Positions 26,674-35,734 of a DNA stretch of 64,000 nucleotides are shown here, piece by piece (position 1 is the stretch's first letter; each line of letters starts with the position of its first letter). The position numbers and the translations under genes are program-made. The stretch spans positions 62,001-126,000 of the forward strand of contig JAKVBL010000005.1 in assembly GCA_022447365.1 (NCBI GenBank). Direction: 5' to 3'. This DNA is from Oleiphilaceae bacterium. Lineage in GTDB: Bacteria > Pseudomonadota > Gammaproteobacteria > Pseudomonadales > Oleiphilaceae. The notes beneath the pieces are model-generated. The model was not told where the DNA came from. It did not search any database and saw only the letters and a list, made by a program, of their open reading frames with translations.

Positions 26674-26950
26674 TTTATTCCTTTATGTATTCATTATTAT
26701 ATTTCGTGCACTTATATAAAAATGCACTTTGAATTCTATTTGGAATAGATTTGATGGGCAATGTCTTTAAATTTTAATGCACATTGAAACGATGAATACG
26801 GAGTTTGGCCTTGAGAAACAGTATTTTTTATGCGTTTGATCAAGGTCTTTCTATGATGAGGTCGATACAATGTAACGGTTTGTAACTTTTATAATTAATA
26901 ATAAATATCGCTCCGAGGTATCTCGAGGGCGCCTCATAATGGAGTTGTAT

Positions 26951-29563
26951 ATGAAGGGAATTAGCCGAATAGTAGTGTTGGCCGCAATGGCTATATTAAC
27001 CGCCTGTGGTGGAGGCGGTTCAGGTGAGAGCGCATCATCTTCCGCACCAGTTGTAGAGTCTTCGGGGCCCGCGATCGATGGTCAGGTAATGAAAGGGATC
27101 ATTCATAATGCGCTTGTAGAAGCATACGTAATAGACCCTATCGAAGGAGTTTCTAACACTCCAATTGCAGAGGCCATTACAGACGAATCTGGCTCTTTCT
27201 TCTTTGAGCTACCAAATGAATTTGCTTCTGCTCCTTTATATCTCAAAATGAGTTCGATGAGTGATTCAGAGATGCGGTGTGATATTTACCCACACTGTGA
27301 TGTCGATGGCTCACCAGATTCAGATGATGATCGTTATTCTTTTGGCTCTTGGGTTCCTGTTCCAGAAAATTTTCATATGACGGCTGTACTGATCAGCTCA
27401 GATGGGACGCTTAAGGGGACTATTTCTCCACTATCGCATATTGCCGCGAACTTATTTCTTAATGACTCATATGCTAATCAATTCGAACTAGAAAATAAGA
27501 TCAGAGAAGCGAATAGCAGGATCGCTGACCGTTTTGGTTTAGCGAGAGATATTACCCAGATCGTTGCGCACGATATTACTGACACCGACTCTGTCGCTCG
27601 CGTTAGTGTGCGTGAAGACATAGCTCTTAAATTTGCCGCAATAAACTCTGCCCTGATTTCTGCCGTGCAGGATGATAGTCATGCATCTGGTTCAAGCGCT
27701 AATCTATTTGCATCACTGGATAAGTTTGCTGATTTTTTTCAGCTTTATGGTGTTCCAGACAATGCGGAGTCTGATCATGTTACCGGTATGAATGAAATTT
27801 ATACTCGAGCAGCTGAACTAGTGAGAAGGGTGAGTATCCATGTCCAATTATCTGATGATTTGTCGCCAAACCTTATTGTTGCGATTGCTGATGCTTTCGG
27901 AGATTTCAATTTTGCTGCAGCGCTAGCTGATAGCCAAGAACCCGCTGATTTTGGTTCGATAGGAGTCCCGAGTGACTCAAATCTCATCGAGGGAGTCGAG
28001 AAAATTAAAGGTTTTGTCGAAGAGGTTCGTGAGCTAGGAGTAGCCATTGATTCTTCAATTATTGAAGACCCTGAAGGCACTCAGTTGCAATCTGTAGGCT
28101 ATGTGTTGGATGGCTTTGAGTTTCAGCTTGATGCTGCATCAATGATGAGCTCGGAAGATGCTGAGTATGCTTATAAAGCTATTATGAAATCGCTGGAAGC
28201 AATTCTTAAAACATATGAAATGGGGAATCCCGATTTAGCAGAGCTTACTATCCCTGCAGGGAGTACTGAAATTGTAGATGAGCGAGATCAAAGCATTATT
28301 ATAGTTAACGTAACTGTAGACGAGGAAGGCGCCCGCACTTTTTCTGTGAACGATGATGTTATGGTGCGTCGTAAAGATATTCCACGCACTTTGCCGGTTG
28401 ATGTGTCGGTCCAATTAAATGCGTTGGCTCTTGTTGAGCAGTCTTTTGAGAATGGTGACATAACTATTTTTGACGATCCAAAAGATCAAGCGGATAAAGT
28501 GAATAATGAAACGCATCACGGTGTTATTGATATGGCGCTGCAAGGATCTATTGTTTCAAATACAGTTGAACTGACCCTTAGTGAAAGTTTTGTTCGTGCT
28601 TTTTATTGGGGGAGTGTCAGAGAAGAGATAGCTGTTCAGACGTATAGTGACGAATATTCGTTTGAACGCATATTGTTGCACCAGTCAGATTGGACAATTT
28701 CAGAACTTGATGCTCAATTAAATGCAAGCGTTTCTCAAATAGAAACAGAAGATATTCCAGACCCTTTAACATTTGTAGGGCAGATCGATCTTTCGCTCAG
28801 AGACTTTGTGATCTCTAAAGAGAAGTCAAATGGCTTTTACAAAGAGGTAGTCGAGTATGAGGGCCAAGAGTACTTATATGATATGTACTTCAACCATATT
28901 TATGTAGAAGAATTCAGCGAAGCGACTTTATCTTTGATGGGGAGTGCTGGAAACCAGTCAGGCGAAAACTTTTTACTTGGGCTGGATATCTCTCTCGATG
29001 ATTCTAATTTAAGTGATTGGGCCATTTTATTGGATAAGTGTCATAAGTCCTATTCTTGTTACTACGAGTCAGATGAGGTCTATTTTGATGGTGATGATAA
29101 CAATAATGAATTTCTAGGAATTAGTGCTGACTTGCGTTTTAGTGCCAGTTTATCCGGTGTTTCTGATGTGGTTGTTGTGGACTTTTCTTTCGATACGACT
29201 TCGCAGTTTTTCGCTGATATAGCACTTAATCTCTCTTATCCTGGCCATTGGATCAAACTTCACGGCAGTATTGATTATGATTTTTTATTATTTTCTTCTC
29301 GATATGAAGATACATATTACGTAGGTGATCTATATCTAGAGAAACCAGCGGAGGGTATTCAAATAAAGCTAGGAATTGATACTTATGTTGATCCTGGTGA
29401 AGAAGAAATTTCCGTAGAAATGCGCTTGGACTCAAATCGCGATGGAGTTACCGATGAACGTGACTTCTTGTACGGTTGGTATGAACAGCGCAACGGTGTT
29501 GATTTGCTGATCTATGCAGACGAGAGTAATCCCGATAAGTTAGAACTCGAATCCCTGTTCTAG
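26951..29563 (+). CDS. Large surface lipoprotein with Gly-run anchor
   Basis: About 870 residues. The signal ends in a lipobox Leu-Thr-Ala-Cys followed directly by a Gly run (CGGGGSG), a flexible spacer common in large exported lipoproteins. An N-terminal region GQVMKGIIHNALVEAY with SGSFFFELP resembles carboxypeptidase-regulatory-like (Ig-type) folds. The middle is helical and acidic; the C-terminal third (about residue 480 on) is strand-rich and contains DSNRDGVTDERDF, an EF-hand-like calcium loop. ATG 26951 is preferred over the upstream ATG because GGAG at 26941-26944 lies 6 bases before it. A beta-barrel gene follows across a terminator, so the two may act as surface partners. Confidence 0.75.
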   Translation: MKGISRIVVLAAMAILTACGGGGSGESASSSAPVVESSGPAIDGQVMKGIIHNALVEAYVIDPIEGVSNTPIAEAITDESGSFFFELPNEFASAPLYLKMSSMSDSEMRCDIYPHCDVDGSPDSDDDRYSFGSWVPVPENFHMTAVLISSDGTLKGTISPLSHIAANLFLNDSYANQFELENKIREANSRIADRFGLARDITQIVAHDITDTDSVARVSVREDIALKFAAINSALISAVQDDSHASGSSANLFASLDKFADFFQLYGVPDNAESDHVTGMNEIYTRAAELVRRVSIHVQLSDDLSPNLIVAIADAFGDFNFAAALADSQEPADFGSIGVPSDSNLIEGVEKIKGFVEEVRELGVAIDSSIIEDPEGTQLQSVGYVLDGFEFQLDAASMMSSEDAEYAYKAIMKSLEAILKTYEMGNPDLAELTIPAGSTEIVDERDQSIIIVNVTVDEEGARTFSVNDDVMVRRKDIPRTLPVDVSVQLNALALVEQSFENGDITIFDDPKDQADKVNNETHHGVIDMALQGSIVSNTVELTLSESFVRAFYWGSVREEIAVQTYSDEYSFERILLHQSDWTISELDAQLNASVSQIETEDIPDPLTFVGQIDLSLRDFVISKEKSNGFYKEVVEYEGQEYLYDMYFNHIYVEEFSEATLSLMGSAGNQSGENFLLGLDISLDDSNLSDWAILLDKCHKSYSCYYESDEVYFDGDDNNNEFLGISADLRFSASLSGVSDVVVVDFSFDTTSQFFADIALNLSYPGHWIKLHGSIDYDFLLFSSRYEDTYYVGDLYLEKPAEGIQIKLGIDTYVDPGEEEISVEMRLDSNRDGVTDERDFLYGWYEQRNGVDLLIYADESNPDKLELESLF

Positions 29564-29592
29564 CGCTTAATTATCCTTTTAATTCATTTTTT

Positions 29593-29612
29593 AAAGAGGC
29601 TTCGGCCTCTTT
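29593..29612 (+). terminator. UUCG-loop terminator
   Basis: AAAGAGGC, loop TTCG, GCCTCTTT followed by TTAAG, a stable tetraloop hairpin 30 bases after the lipoprotein stop and 14 bases before the next ATG. It probably reduces readthrough into the beta-barrel gene. Confidence 0.85.
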
Positions 29613-29625
29613 TTAAGTTGTAGTG

Positions 29626-30699
29626 ATGTTTCGATATTTAATATCTTTTTCTTTTTTTATTATTTCGTTTAGCTCCGTACTCCAAGCGAACGAAACTGAG
29701 TTTTATTTTGACGCAAATCTCTACGGGCACAGTCAGACGTCATCGATTACCCAGATTGTTTTAGATGAGTTTGAGGGTGAGGACTTCGATGGAGGTGAGC
29801 ATTCTTTTACTCACAATATTTGGGAAATCGGTGGAGTATATAAGGGGCTTAAACTAGCGGCTGTCGCTCGGTACGACTACACGCTAAATTATACTGAGGA
29901 CGTTGCAGAGCTCGTTTTTCGGGAAAAGAATGACAAACCTATCGAGACGAACCGGACTTATGACTTGTATCTTGATGTTTTACACATGCGTTCCACCGGC
30001 TTGAAGTTAGGGTATCAATATAAAGTAAATAACGACATTAAGATCAGTGCTGACGCAAGCTGGTTACAAGTCACAAGCTATATGCAGGGCTTTATCGATG
30101 GCCGCGTTGAAGTTACTGATGATGATTACGTGGGCGACATAGCTCTAGACTACGTATACAGCAAAGATAAGCTTCTTGATCGAATTGCTCGTAGACCTAA
30201 AGGCTACGGTTACACCCTTGATTTTCATGTGCAATCAAAACTAACTGATAGTCTCGCGCTATCAATATCTTTTCTAGATGTGGTCAATGAAATCACTATA
30301 AAAGAGGCACCCTATACTGCCGCCAATGCGACATCTAACCGTTTAAGTATATCGCCTGAGGGGTTGATTGACGTAAAACCCATTTTGACTGGCGTTGAAG
30401 ACTATCATGATCACCGTTTAAAACTCGAACCTCGATACGATGCAGAGTTTTTATACGGTTTTGATGAACTCTGGGACGTTTATGCAGGTGTTTTTCACTA
30501 TGATGATTATACCTACCCGTCCTTGGGTTTCGGCTATAAAGTTACTGAAAGTCTCGGTGTTAAAACTGTCATTGATCTAAAAACGCAGGCACTAGAACTC
30601 AATTTACAGTCGCAGGCGTGGAACGTTGGTTTAATCAGTGATGATTTCAACTTGAATGATGCGCGGACCTTTGGTTTGTCGTGGTCTTTGCGCTACTAA
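29626..30699 (+). CDS. Predicted outer membrane beta-barrel protein
   Basis: 357 residues starting with a cleavable signal (FRYLISFSFFIISFSSVLQA, cut before NETEF). The remainder is a long series of amphipathic strands with aromatic residues at regular spacing and a final strand ending in the C-terminal motif GLSWSLRY, whose terminal aromatic is typical of BAM substrates. Acidic loops (DEFEGEDFDGGE) may bind cations. No family is recognised. It follows the large lipoprotein but a terminator lies between them. Confidence 0.7.
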   Translation: MFRYLISFSFFIISFSSVLQANETEFYFDANLYGHSQTSSITQIVLDEFEGEDFDGGEHSFTHNIWEIGGVYKGLKLAAVARYDYTLNYTEDVAELVFREKNDKPIETNRTYDLYLDVLHMRSTGLKLGYQYKVNNDIKISADASWLQVTSYMQGFIDGRVEVTDDDYVGDIALDYVYSKDKLLDRIARRPKGYGYTLDFHVQSKLTDSLALSISFLDVVNEITIKEAPYTAANATSNRLSISPEGLIDVKPILTGVEDYHDHRLKLEPRYDAEFLYGFDELWDVYAGVFHYDDYTYPSLGFGYKVTESLGVKTVIDLKTQALELNLQSQAWNVGLISDDFNLNDARTFGLSWSLRY

Positions 30700-31133
30700 C
30701 GCTTCACATTCATCGTGATTAGTGCTGTAAAGCACTTCACGCCCTCGTCGTTATAGGCGGCGACGGGCACATCTATTTTTCCGTCTTGTGTGAAATCAAT
30801 ATCGTCAGCTTCACACTTTACGATCAAGTCGGTTTTGGCCTTCACGAGGTATTTCACGCTCATGCCTTCTGGTATCCAGCGTGTACCTTCTGGTGTTGAG
30901 ACTTCGGTTGTAACTCCGCCAACGAGTTCTGCAGCATTGCACATAGCGATGGCATGTATACAACCAAGATGATTCTGCACTTTCTTCTGGTTCTTCAGAA
31001 TCATTTCGCAATAGCCAGGGCGTAATACGGTCACCAAAGGGTCGATGCTTTCGAAGTAGGGTGCAACCGTTGCAATGCCCTTTGAAAAGCCTTCTCCGCC
31101 CATTTGTTCAAACATCTTTAAATACTGATTCAT
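30696..31133 (-). CDS. DUF4442 hotdog-fold thioesterase-like protein
   Basis: 145 residues beginning at ATG 31133; an upstream extension of 26 residues is not family-like. The hotdog pattern is visible: VLRPGYCEMILKNQKKVQNHLGCIHAIAMCNAAELVGGV, then SVKYLVKAKTDLIVKCEA and a final AAYNDEGVKCFTALITMNV. DUF4442 proteins resemble acyl-CoA thioesterases; the substrate is unknown. The stop overlaps the convergent beta-barrel gene by 4 bases, and it follows the alpha/beta hydrolase gene on the minus strand. Confidence 0.82.
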   Translation of the reverse strand: MNQYLKMFEQMGGEGFSKGIATVAPYFESIDPLVTVLRPGYCEMILKNQKKVQNHLGCIHAIAMCNAAELVGGVTTEVSTPEGTRWIPEGMSVKYLVKAKTDLIVKCEADDIDFTQDGKIDVPVAAYNDEGVKCFTALITMNVKR

Positions 31134-31171
31134 GATCGTTGCCTTATTCTTATTTTTTAATGAAGTGGGTA

Positions 31172-32020
31172 TTAGTTGTGTGCTGTCAGAAACTCGAATG
31201 TTTCTTTCCATAAGGTGCTTTCAAATTTAGCTTTAAACATTCCAGTATGGCCGATGTGTTTCGCATCCACATCTTTGGGTTTAACTAGTTTTAGTTCGCA
31301 ATCAGCTTCGTGGAACTGACGCAAAAGATGGTTAATGTTTTCTTTCGGCGCGAGCGCATCGTCAGAGAATGCGTAAGACAAAATAGGTATTTGCATTGAA
31401 TAAAAACGAGAGCAATCAAGCCCGAAACTCGGATCCAGCAAATAGTTTGGTTTACTCATCCATTTAGCCCACTGTTGTACGGCTTTTGAAGGCAGGTTTT
31501 GATTGCCTAGCCCGAATTTGTCAGCAGGGAATGGCGAATAAATTCTGCTTACGATGGGTAGGATAAAACCAATATTGACGCGAATTTTTAGTCCATCCGC
31601 AAGGCGTGGCCATCGCTTCCAGTAGGGCGCGCTCGCGGCAACAAATACTGCACTTTTAAGCTGCTCGCTCGAAGGGGCTAAGGCGAGTAGTTGTCCGCCA
31701 ATACTATGGCCAATGAAATACACCTGATCGGTCTTTGATATGGCATAACGCAGCACGCCTTCTATGTCTTGTGTTCCCCACTCACTCAGCTCAAAGTCTT
31801 CTCGCGTTAGCGATTCGTTATCGCCCGTTCCTCGATAATCAAAGCAAAGCGCTTTATAGCCTTGTTTGACAAAGAACTCGGCCATTGGCCAATAAAAACT
31901 TTGGTTTACACCGAAGGCACTTGCAATAACGATGGTGCCGAGTGGGGGATTTTCAGGGCTAAATTCACTGATCAATAACGATGTATGATCTCGGCACGTG
32001 AGGGTAGTGGTTAATTTCAT
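31172..32020 (-). CDS. Alpha/beta hydrolase, serine aminopeptidase S33-like
   Basis: 282 residues with the alpha/beta hydrolase order: YRGTGDNES after strand 4, the nucleophile elbow GHSIGG, an acid in the SYAFSDDALAP segment, and a C-terminal His in the GHTGMF region. Related proteins act as lipases or hydrolases of unknown substrate. It is the upstream gene of a short minus-strand pair with the DUF4442 protein. Confidence 0.82.
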   Translation of the reverse strand: MKLTTTLTCRDHTSLLISEFSPENPPLGTIVIASAFGVNQSFYWPMAEFFVKQGYKALCFDYRGTGDNESLTREDFELSEWGTQDIEGVLRYAISKTDQVYFIGHSIGGQLLALAPSSEQLKSAVFVAASAPYWKRWPRLADGLKIRVNIGFILPIVSRIYSPFPADKFGLGNQNLPSKAVQQWAKWMSKPNYLLDPSFGLDCSRFYSMQIPILSYAFSDDALAPKENINHLLRQFHEADCELKLVKPKDVDAKHIGHTGMFKAKFESTLWKETFEFLTAHN

Positions 32021-32087
32021 AGGAGGGCTGACAGCTAAGGAATTTGTTTTGCGTCAGCTTACCTAAGTATCGTGCGTCAAACTAGCG

Positions 32088-33296
32088 TTAATATGCGATT
32101 TTAAAGATGAGCAAGGCGATGCAGATAATGGTTCCTAACAAAGGGTAAGCGGGTGTTTTTAACGTGAAGTCTTCCGTCATTTTGTTTCGTCTGAGTACAA
32201 CCAAAGATGCGTTCACGAGAGTAAAAACACACAGCACAATAAAGCTTCTGTAAGAAGCAAGTGTGACGAGCGGTAGCGCGAGGGCAAACATTAAAACTAC
32301 CCCAGTTACGGCGAATGTCGCGAACCAAGGTGTTTTGGTTTTCTCAGAAATGAGGCCAAATACTTGTGGTACACGTTGTTGATTCGCCATGCCGTAAAGT
32401 ACGCGCGATGCCATAATAATTTGGGTGAGAACCCCGTTGATAATGGCAAATAAACTGATCACTGAAATCCATTTTCCTAGATTAGTGTCATAACGTTCTA
32501 ACAGTGCTCTTAAAGGGGCCTCTGAATTGGCTAATTCTGCCATTGGCATGGCTAGTATGGCCACAACCGCGACAGCAATGTAGATCACCGAAGATATTAA
32601 CAAAGCGAGAATAATCGCACGCGGCATCGTGCGTTCAGGTTCTTTGACCTCTTCAACAATATTGACCATGTCTTCAAATCCAATGAATGCATAAAAGGTT
32701 AGAAAAGCACCGGCTAAAATTAAACCGAAATCATTTGTCGAAGTCGGAACAAATAGTTCGTTGAGTGAGGTGGTTGTGAGTTCGACCTGACTGCCGCCAT
32801 AAAAAACGACTAAAGCCAGACCTGATATCTCAATAAGGGTGACGATTGTTGCGGCCCATAGTGATTCAGCAATGCCATAAAAAGCGATCGCACTCATTCC
32901 TATCACCACGATACAAATCGCAATCCAACTTTCGATTGGATAAAAAGACTGCAAATAGCCAACGAAGCCATTGGCGAGCGTTGCGCAAGACACAATGCCC
33001 GTAAAGACCACGAGTAAGCCAATGACACGCGTTAGAAAGGGTTGTTGAAATGCCGCATCAACATAATGCGTTTCACCCGAGCGTTTGGGAAACATGACAA
33101 CCAGCTGGCAGTAACTGAGTGCCGTAATCCCTGCAACAATAGCTGCGACCAAGAATGCAAGGGGGGCGAGTGTTCCTGACGTTGCGGCTATTTTCCCGAC
33201 AAGAACATAAATTCCTGCACCGAGTATGGTTCCCAAACCATGGAAGAGAAGTAGAGGAAGATTGGCTTTTCTTGAGAGCGTTTGTTGTTCGTTCAT
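32088..33296 (-). CDS. APC-family amino acid permease
   Basis: 402 residues, about 11-12 membrane helices, of the amino acid/polyamine/organocation superfamily. The N-terminal helix 1 motif GLGTILGAGIYVLVG is the conserved unwound ligand-binding segment, followed by AFLVAAIVAGITALSYCQL and GFEDMVNIVEEVKEPERTMP, typical of the subfamily. ATG 33296 fits the family start better than an upstream GTG. Substrate not predictable. Divergent from the guanidine operon, with 540 bases of regulatory DNA between. Confidence 0.88.
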   Translation of the reverse strand: MNEQQTLSRKANLPLLLFHGLGTILGAGIYVLVGKIAATSGTLAPLAFLVAAIVAGITALSYCQLVVMFPKRSGETHYVDAAFQQPFLTRVIGLLVVFTGIVSCATLANGFVGYLQSFYPIESWIAICIVVIGMSAIAFYGIAESLWAATIVTLIEISGLALVVFYGGSQVELTTTSLNELFVPTSTNDFGLILAGAFLTFYAFIGFEDMVNIVEEVKEPERTMPRAIILALLISSVIYIAVAVVAILAMPMAELANSEAPLRALLERYDTNLGKWISVISLFAIINGVLTQIIMASRVLYGMANQQRVPQVFGLISEKTKTPWFATFAVTGVVLMFALALPLVTLASYRSFIVLCVFTLVNASLVVLRRNKMTEDFTLKTPAYPLLGTIICIALLIFKIAY

Positions 33297-33654
33297 GCTG
33301 ATCAACACTGATTATTTTTTACAGTATTTCAAAGCATTGCAATCCGGTACTTGAGCTATCTCAAGTCAAAGCCGATTCATATTACTCAGGCGATGTTTTG
33401 GAATTTCATTTTTCACTTGTCATGGATGGTACGCGTTCGCTCATGTCGAAATAGAGTGATGAGTTATTTTGGTGCGCAGTGTTATGGTGCGCATAATTCT
33501 GGTGCTCGAGCGCATCGTTTACTGAACTAGATTAGGCCTCAGTATTTTTTAAATATATGAAATATATAAAAAAATACTCCTTGGCGCAGCGTTTGCAACT
33601 CACTACCTGTCCGTACCCTTGTCATACCGGGCAACACAATTTGGTTTTCAAATA
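33297..33654. promoter_or_regulatory. Regulatory interval with a long AT-rich palindrome
   Basis: No gene is supported here. The interval carries the promoters of the permease and of the guanidine operon. A 38-base imperfect palindrome at 33541-33578 has arms AGTATTTTTT and AAAAAATACT around an AT-only centre, either a regulator site or a terminator-like structure. Confidence 0.55.
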
Positions 33655-33780
33655 GAACGCTAGGGTTCCGGTTAAGCAAAATAAGGTAAACAGCCAATCG
33701 CTTAACGACTGGTCCGAGAGCATTCGACCTCTCCTCTGAGAAGAGCATGGGTTACACGGCGGGATAAAAGCCCGGGAGAC
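33655..33780 (+). ncRNA. Guanidine-I (ykkC-yxkD) riboswitch
   Basis: The leader contains the conserved blocks of this class in order: CTAGGGTTCCGG, a variable stem, ACTGGTCCGAGAG, another variable stem, then ACACGGCGGGATAAAAGCC and CGGGAGA. It sits about 60 bases before the substrate-binding protein ATG. TTACACGG at 33752-33759, part of the core, is complementary to CCGTGTAA at 33806-33813 just before the ribosome binding site, a likely expression platform. The class binds guanidinium and usually switches genes on. Confidence 0.95.
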
Positions 33781-33837
33781 TTGCTTGGTGCATGCCGAGG
33801 GTACTCCGTGTAATACAAACAAAAAGAGAGGTAATCC

Positions 33838-34878
33838 ATGAAACGTATCGCAGCACTTCTTCTTGCGTTCTCACTTTCATCTGTCTCACAAGCTTCTGAT
33901 AGCTTCAAAATTTGCTGGTCGATTTATGTCGGCTGGATGCCTTGGGCGTATGGCGCCGAGCAAGGCATCGTGAAGAAATGGGGCGACAAATACGGTATCG
34001 ATATTGAGGTCGTTCAGATTAATGACTACATCGAATCGATCAACCAATACTCTGCAGGCGAGTTCGCGGCTTGTACGATGACAAACATGGATGCCCTTAC
34101 GATTCCAGCCGCAGGTGGTGTAGATAGCACGGCGCTCGTAGTTGGTGACTTCTCAAATGGTAACGACGGTATCGTGTTGAAAGGCAAAGATTCCCTAGCT
34201 GACATCAAAGGCCAAAACGTTAACTTGGTTGAGTTGAGCGTATCGCATTACTTGCTAGCACGTGGTCTTGAAACGGTTGGTTTAACCGAAAAAGATCTCA
34301 CTGTTGTGAATACCTCTGATGCAGACATGGTTGCTGTTTATGGCACAGATGACGTTACATCGGTTGCAACATGGAATCCCTTGCTCAGCGAAATCGAAGC
34401 GATGCCAAACAGCACTAAAGTATTCGACTCTTCAATGATTCCAGGTGAAATCATCGATTTGCTTGTGATTAATACAGAGACCTTGGCTGCAAACCCTGAT
34501 CTCGGAAAAGCTTTAGTGGGCGCATGGTACGAAATCATGGGCTTAATGAGTGGCTCTGATGATGCAGCAACTTCTGCAAAAACGTACATGGCAGAAGCAT
34601 CAGGTACTGACTTGACTGGTTATGAAGCGCAACTAGCAAGTACTGAAATGTTCTACACGCCAGCGCAAGCACTTGAACTAACAAATAGTGATGCGCTTGT
34701 TAGCACCATGGAAAATGTTGCGGAGTTTTCTTTCAAGCATGGCTTGTTAGGTGAAGGTGCTCCAGATGCAGGATTTGTCGGAATTGAAATGCCAAAGGGT
34801 ACTTTCGGTGATGCATCAAACGTGAAGTTCCGTTTTGACCCTAGCTACATGCAGATGGCTGCTGACGGCAAGCTATAG
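33838..34878 (+). CDS. ABC importer substrate-binding protein, guanidine operon
   Basis: A 346-residue periplasmic binding protein with a signal peptide (cleavage after SQAS), of the NitT/TauT-like fold: FKICWSIYVGWMPWAYGAEQGI, FAACTMTNMDALTIPAAGG, and GIVLKGKDSLADIKG. Homologues are often annotated as putative urea binding proteins because of the neighbours. The first gene behind the guanidine-I riboswitch, with the ribosome binding site GAGAGG at 33826-33831. Guanidine or a related compound is the inferred ligand. Confidence 0.88.
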   Translation: MKRIAALLLAFSLSSVSQASDSFKICWSIYVGWMPWAYGAEQGIVKKWGDKYGIDIEVVQINDYIESINQYSAGEFAACTMTNMDALTIPAAGGVDSTALVVGDFSNGNDGIVLKGKDSLADIKGQNVNLVELSVSHYLLARGLETVGLTEKDLTVVNTSDADMVAVYGTDDVTSVATWNPLLSEIEAMPNSTKVFDSSMIPGEIIDLLVINTETLAANPDLGKALVGAWYEIMGLMSGSDDAATSAKTYMAEASGTDLTGYEAQLASTEMFYTPAQALELTNSDALVSTMENVAEFSFKHGLLGEGAPDAGFVGIEMPKGTFGDASNVKFRFDPSYMQMAADGKL

Positions 34879-34917
34879 AGCATAAACGACTGCCTGTATT
34901 GATGTGAGGCCAAGGCC

Positions 34918-35730
34918 ATGAAGAAACTGATAAACCAGACGCCAGATAGAACATTCCAAGTGTTCTTAGGCTTGCTACCTTTTGTGCTGCTGATCGTGCT
35001 TTATATGGTGAGTTCGGATGCGCGTTTAGAAGTGAATCCTAATGACAAGCTCCTCCCGAGTTTTAGTCAAATTGGAGATGGTTTATCAAGAATGGCCTTG
35101 GAGCCGAGCAAGCGCACAGGCGACTATGTTTTTTGGCAGGACACAGCGAGTAGTCTCACACGTCTTGGCCTAGGTGTATTAATCGCTGCGGCCATTGGCT
35201 TGTTTGTTGGAGTAATCACTGGCGCTTTGCCTTTGTTTACCGCTTGGGTATCCCCCTTACTGACGGTCGTTTCACTGATTCCTCCCTTAGCCATCCTGCC
35301 AATTTTGTTCATCGTTTTTGGTCTAGGTGAGCTCTCGAAAGTTGTCTTGATTGCCATCGGCATTACGCCGTTTATTGCGCGAGATATTCAACGACGAACA
35401 CAAGAGATTCCGCCCGAGCAACTCGTTAAAGCACAGACTTTAGGTGCCAATACGAGTCAGATTTTAATGCGTGTGGTACTGCCACAAATCCTTCCAAAAC
35501 TGATTGATGCAGTGCGCTTATCGTTAGGTGCTGGGTGGCTGTTTCTGATTGCTGCTGAAGCCGTAGCCTCAACCGATGGGCTTGGTTACCGCATCTTCTT
35601 GGTAAGACGTTATATGGCGATGGATGTGATCTTGCCGTATGTCGCATGGATTACTGTGCTCGCGTTCTTTATCGATCAAGGCTTAAAGCACTTGAACAAA
35701 ACGTTGTTCCCTTGGAATGAGAGAGCATAA
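34918..35730 (+). CDS. ABC importer permease, guanidine operon
   Basis: 270 residues, six membrane helices, of the TauC/SsuC-type binding-protein-dependent permeases. The coupling-helix EAA-like region reads QLVKAQTLGANTSQILMRVVLP. Upstream helices include LGVLIAAAIGLFVGV. It lies between the binding protein and ATPase genes; its stop overlaps the first possible ATG of the ATPase gene. Acts in the inner membrane as the channel for the importer. Confidence 0.9.
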   Translation: MKKLINQTPDRTFQVFLGLLPFVLLIVLYMVSSDARLEVNPNDKLLPSFSQIGDGLSRMALEPSKRTGDYVFWQDTASSLTRLGLGVLIAAAIGLFVGVITGALPLFTAWVSPLLTVVSLIPPLAILPILFIVFGLGELSKVVLIAIGITPFIARDIQRRTQEIPPEQLVKAQTLGANTSQILMRVVLPQILPKLIDAVRLSLGAGWLFLIAAEAVASTDGLGYRIFLVRRYMAMDVILPYVAWITVLAFFIDQGLKHLNKTLFPWNERA

Positions 35731-35734
35731 GGCA

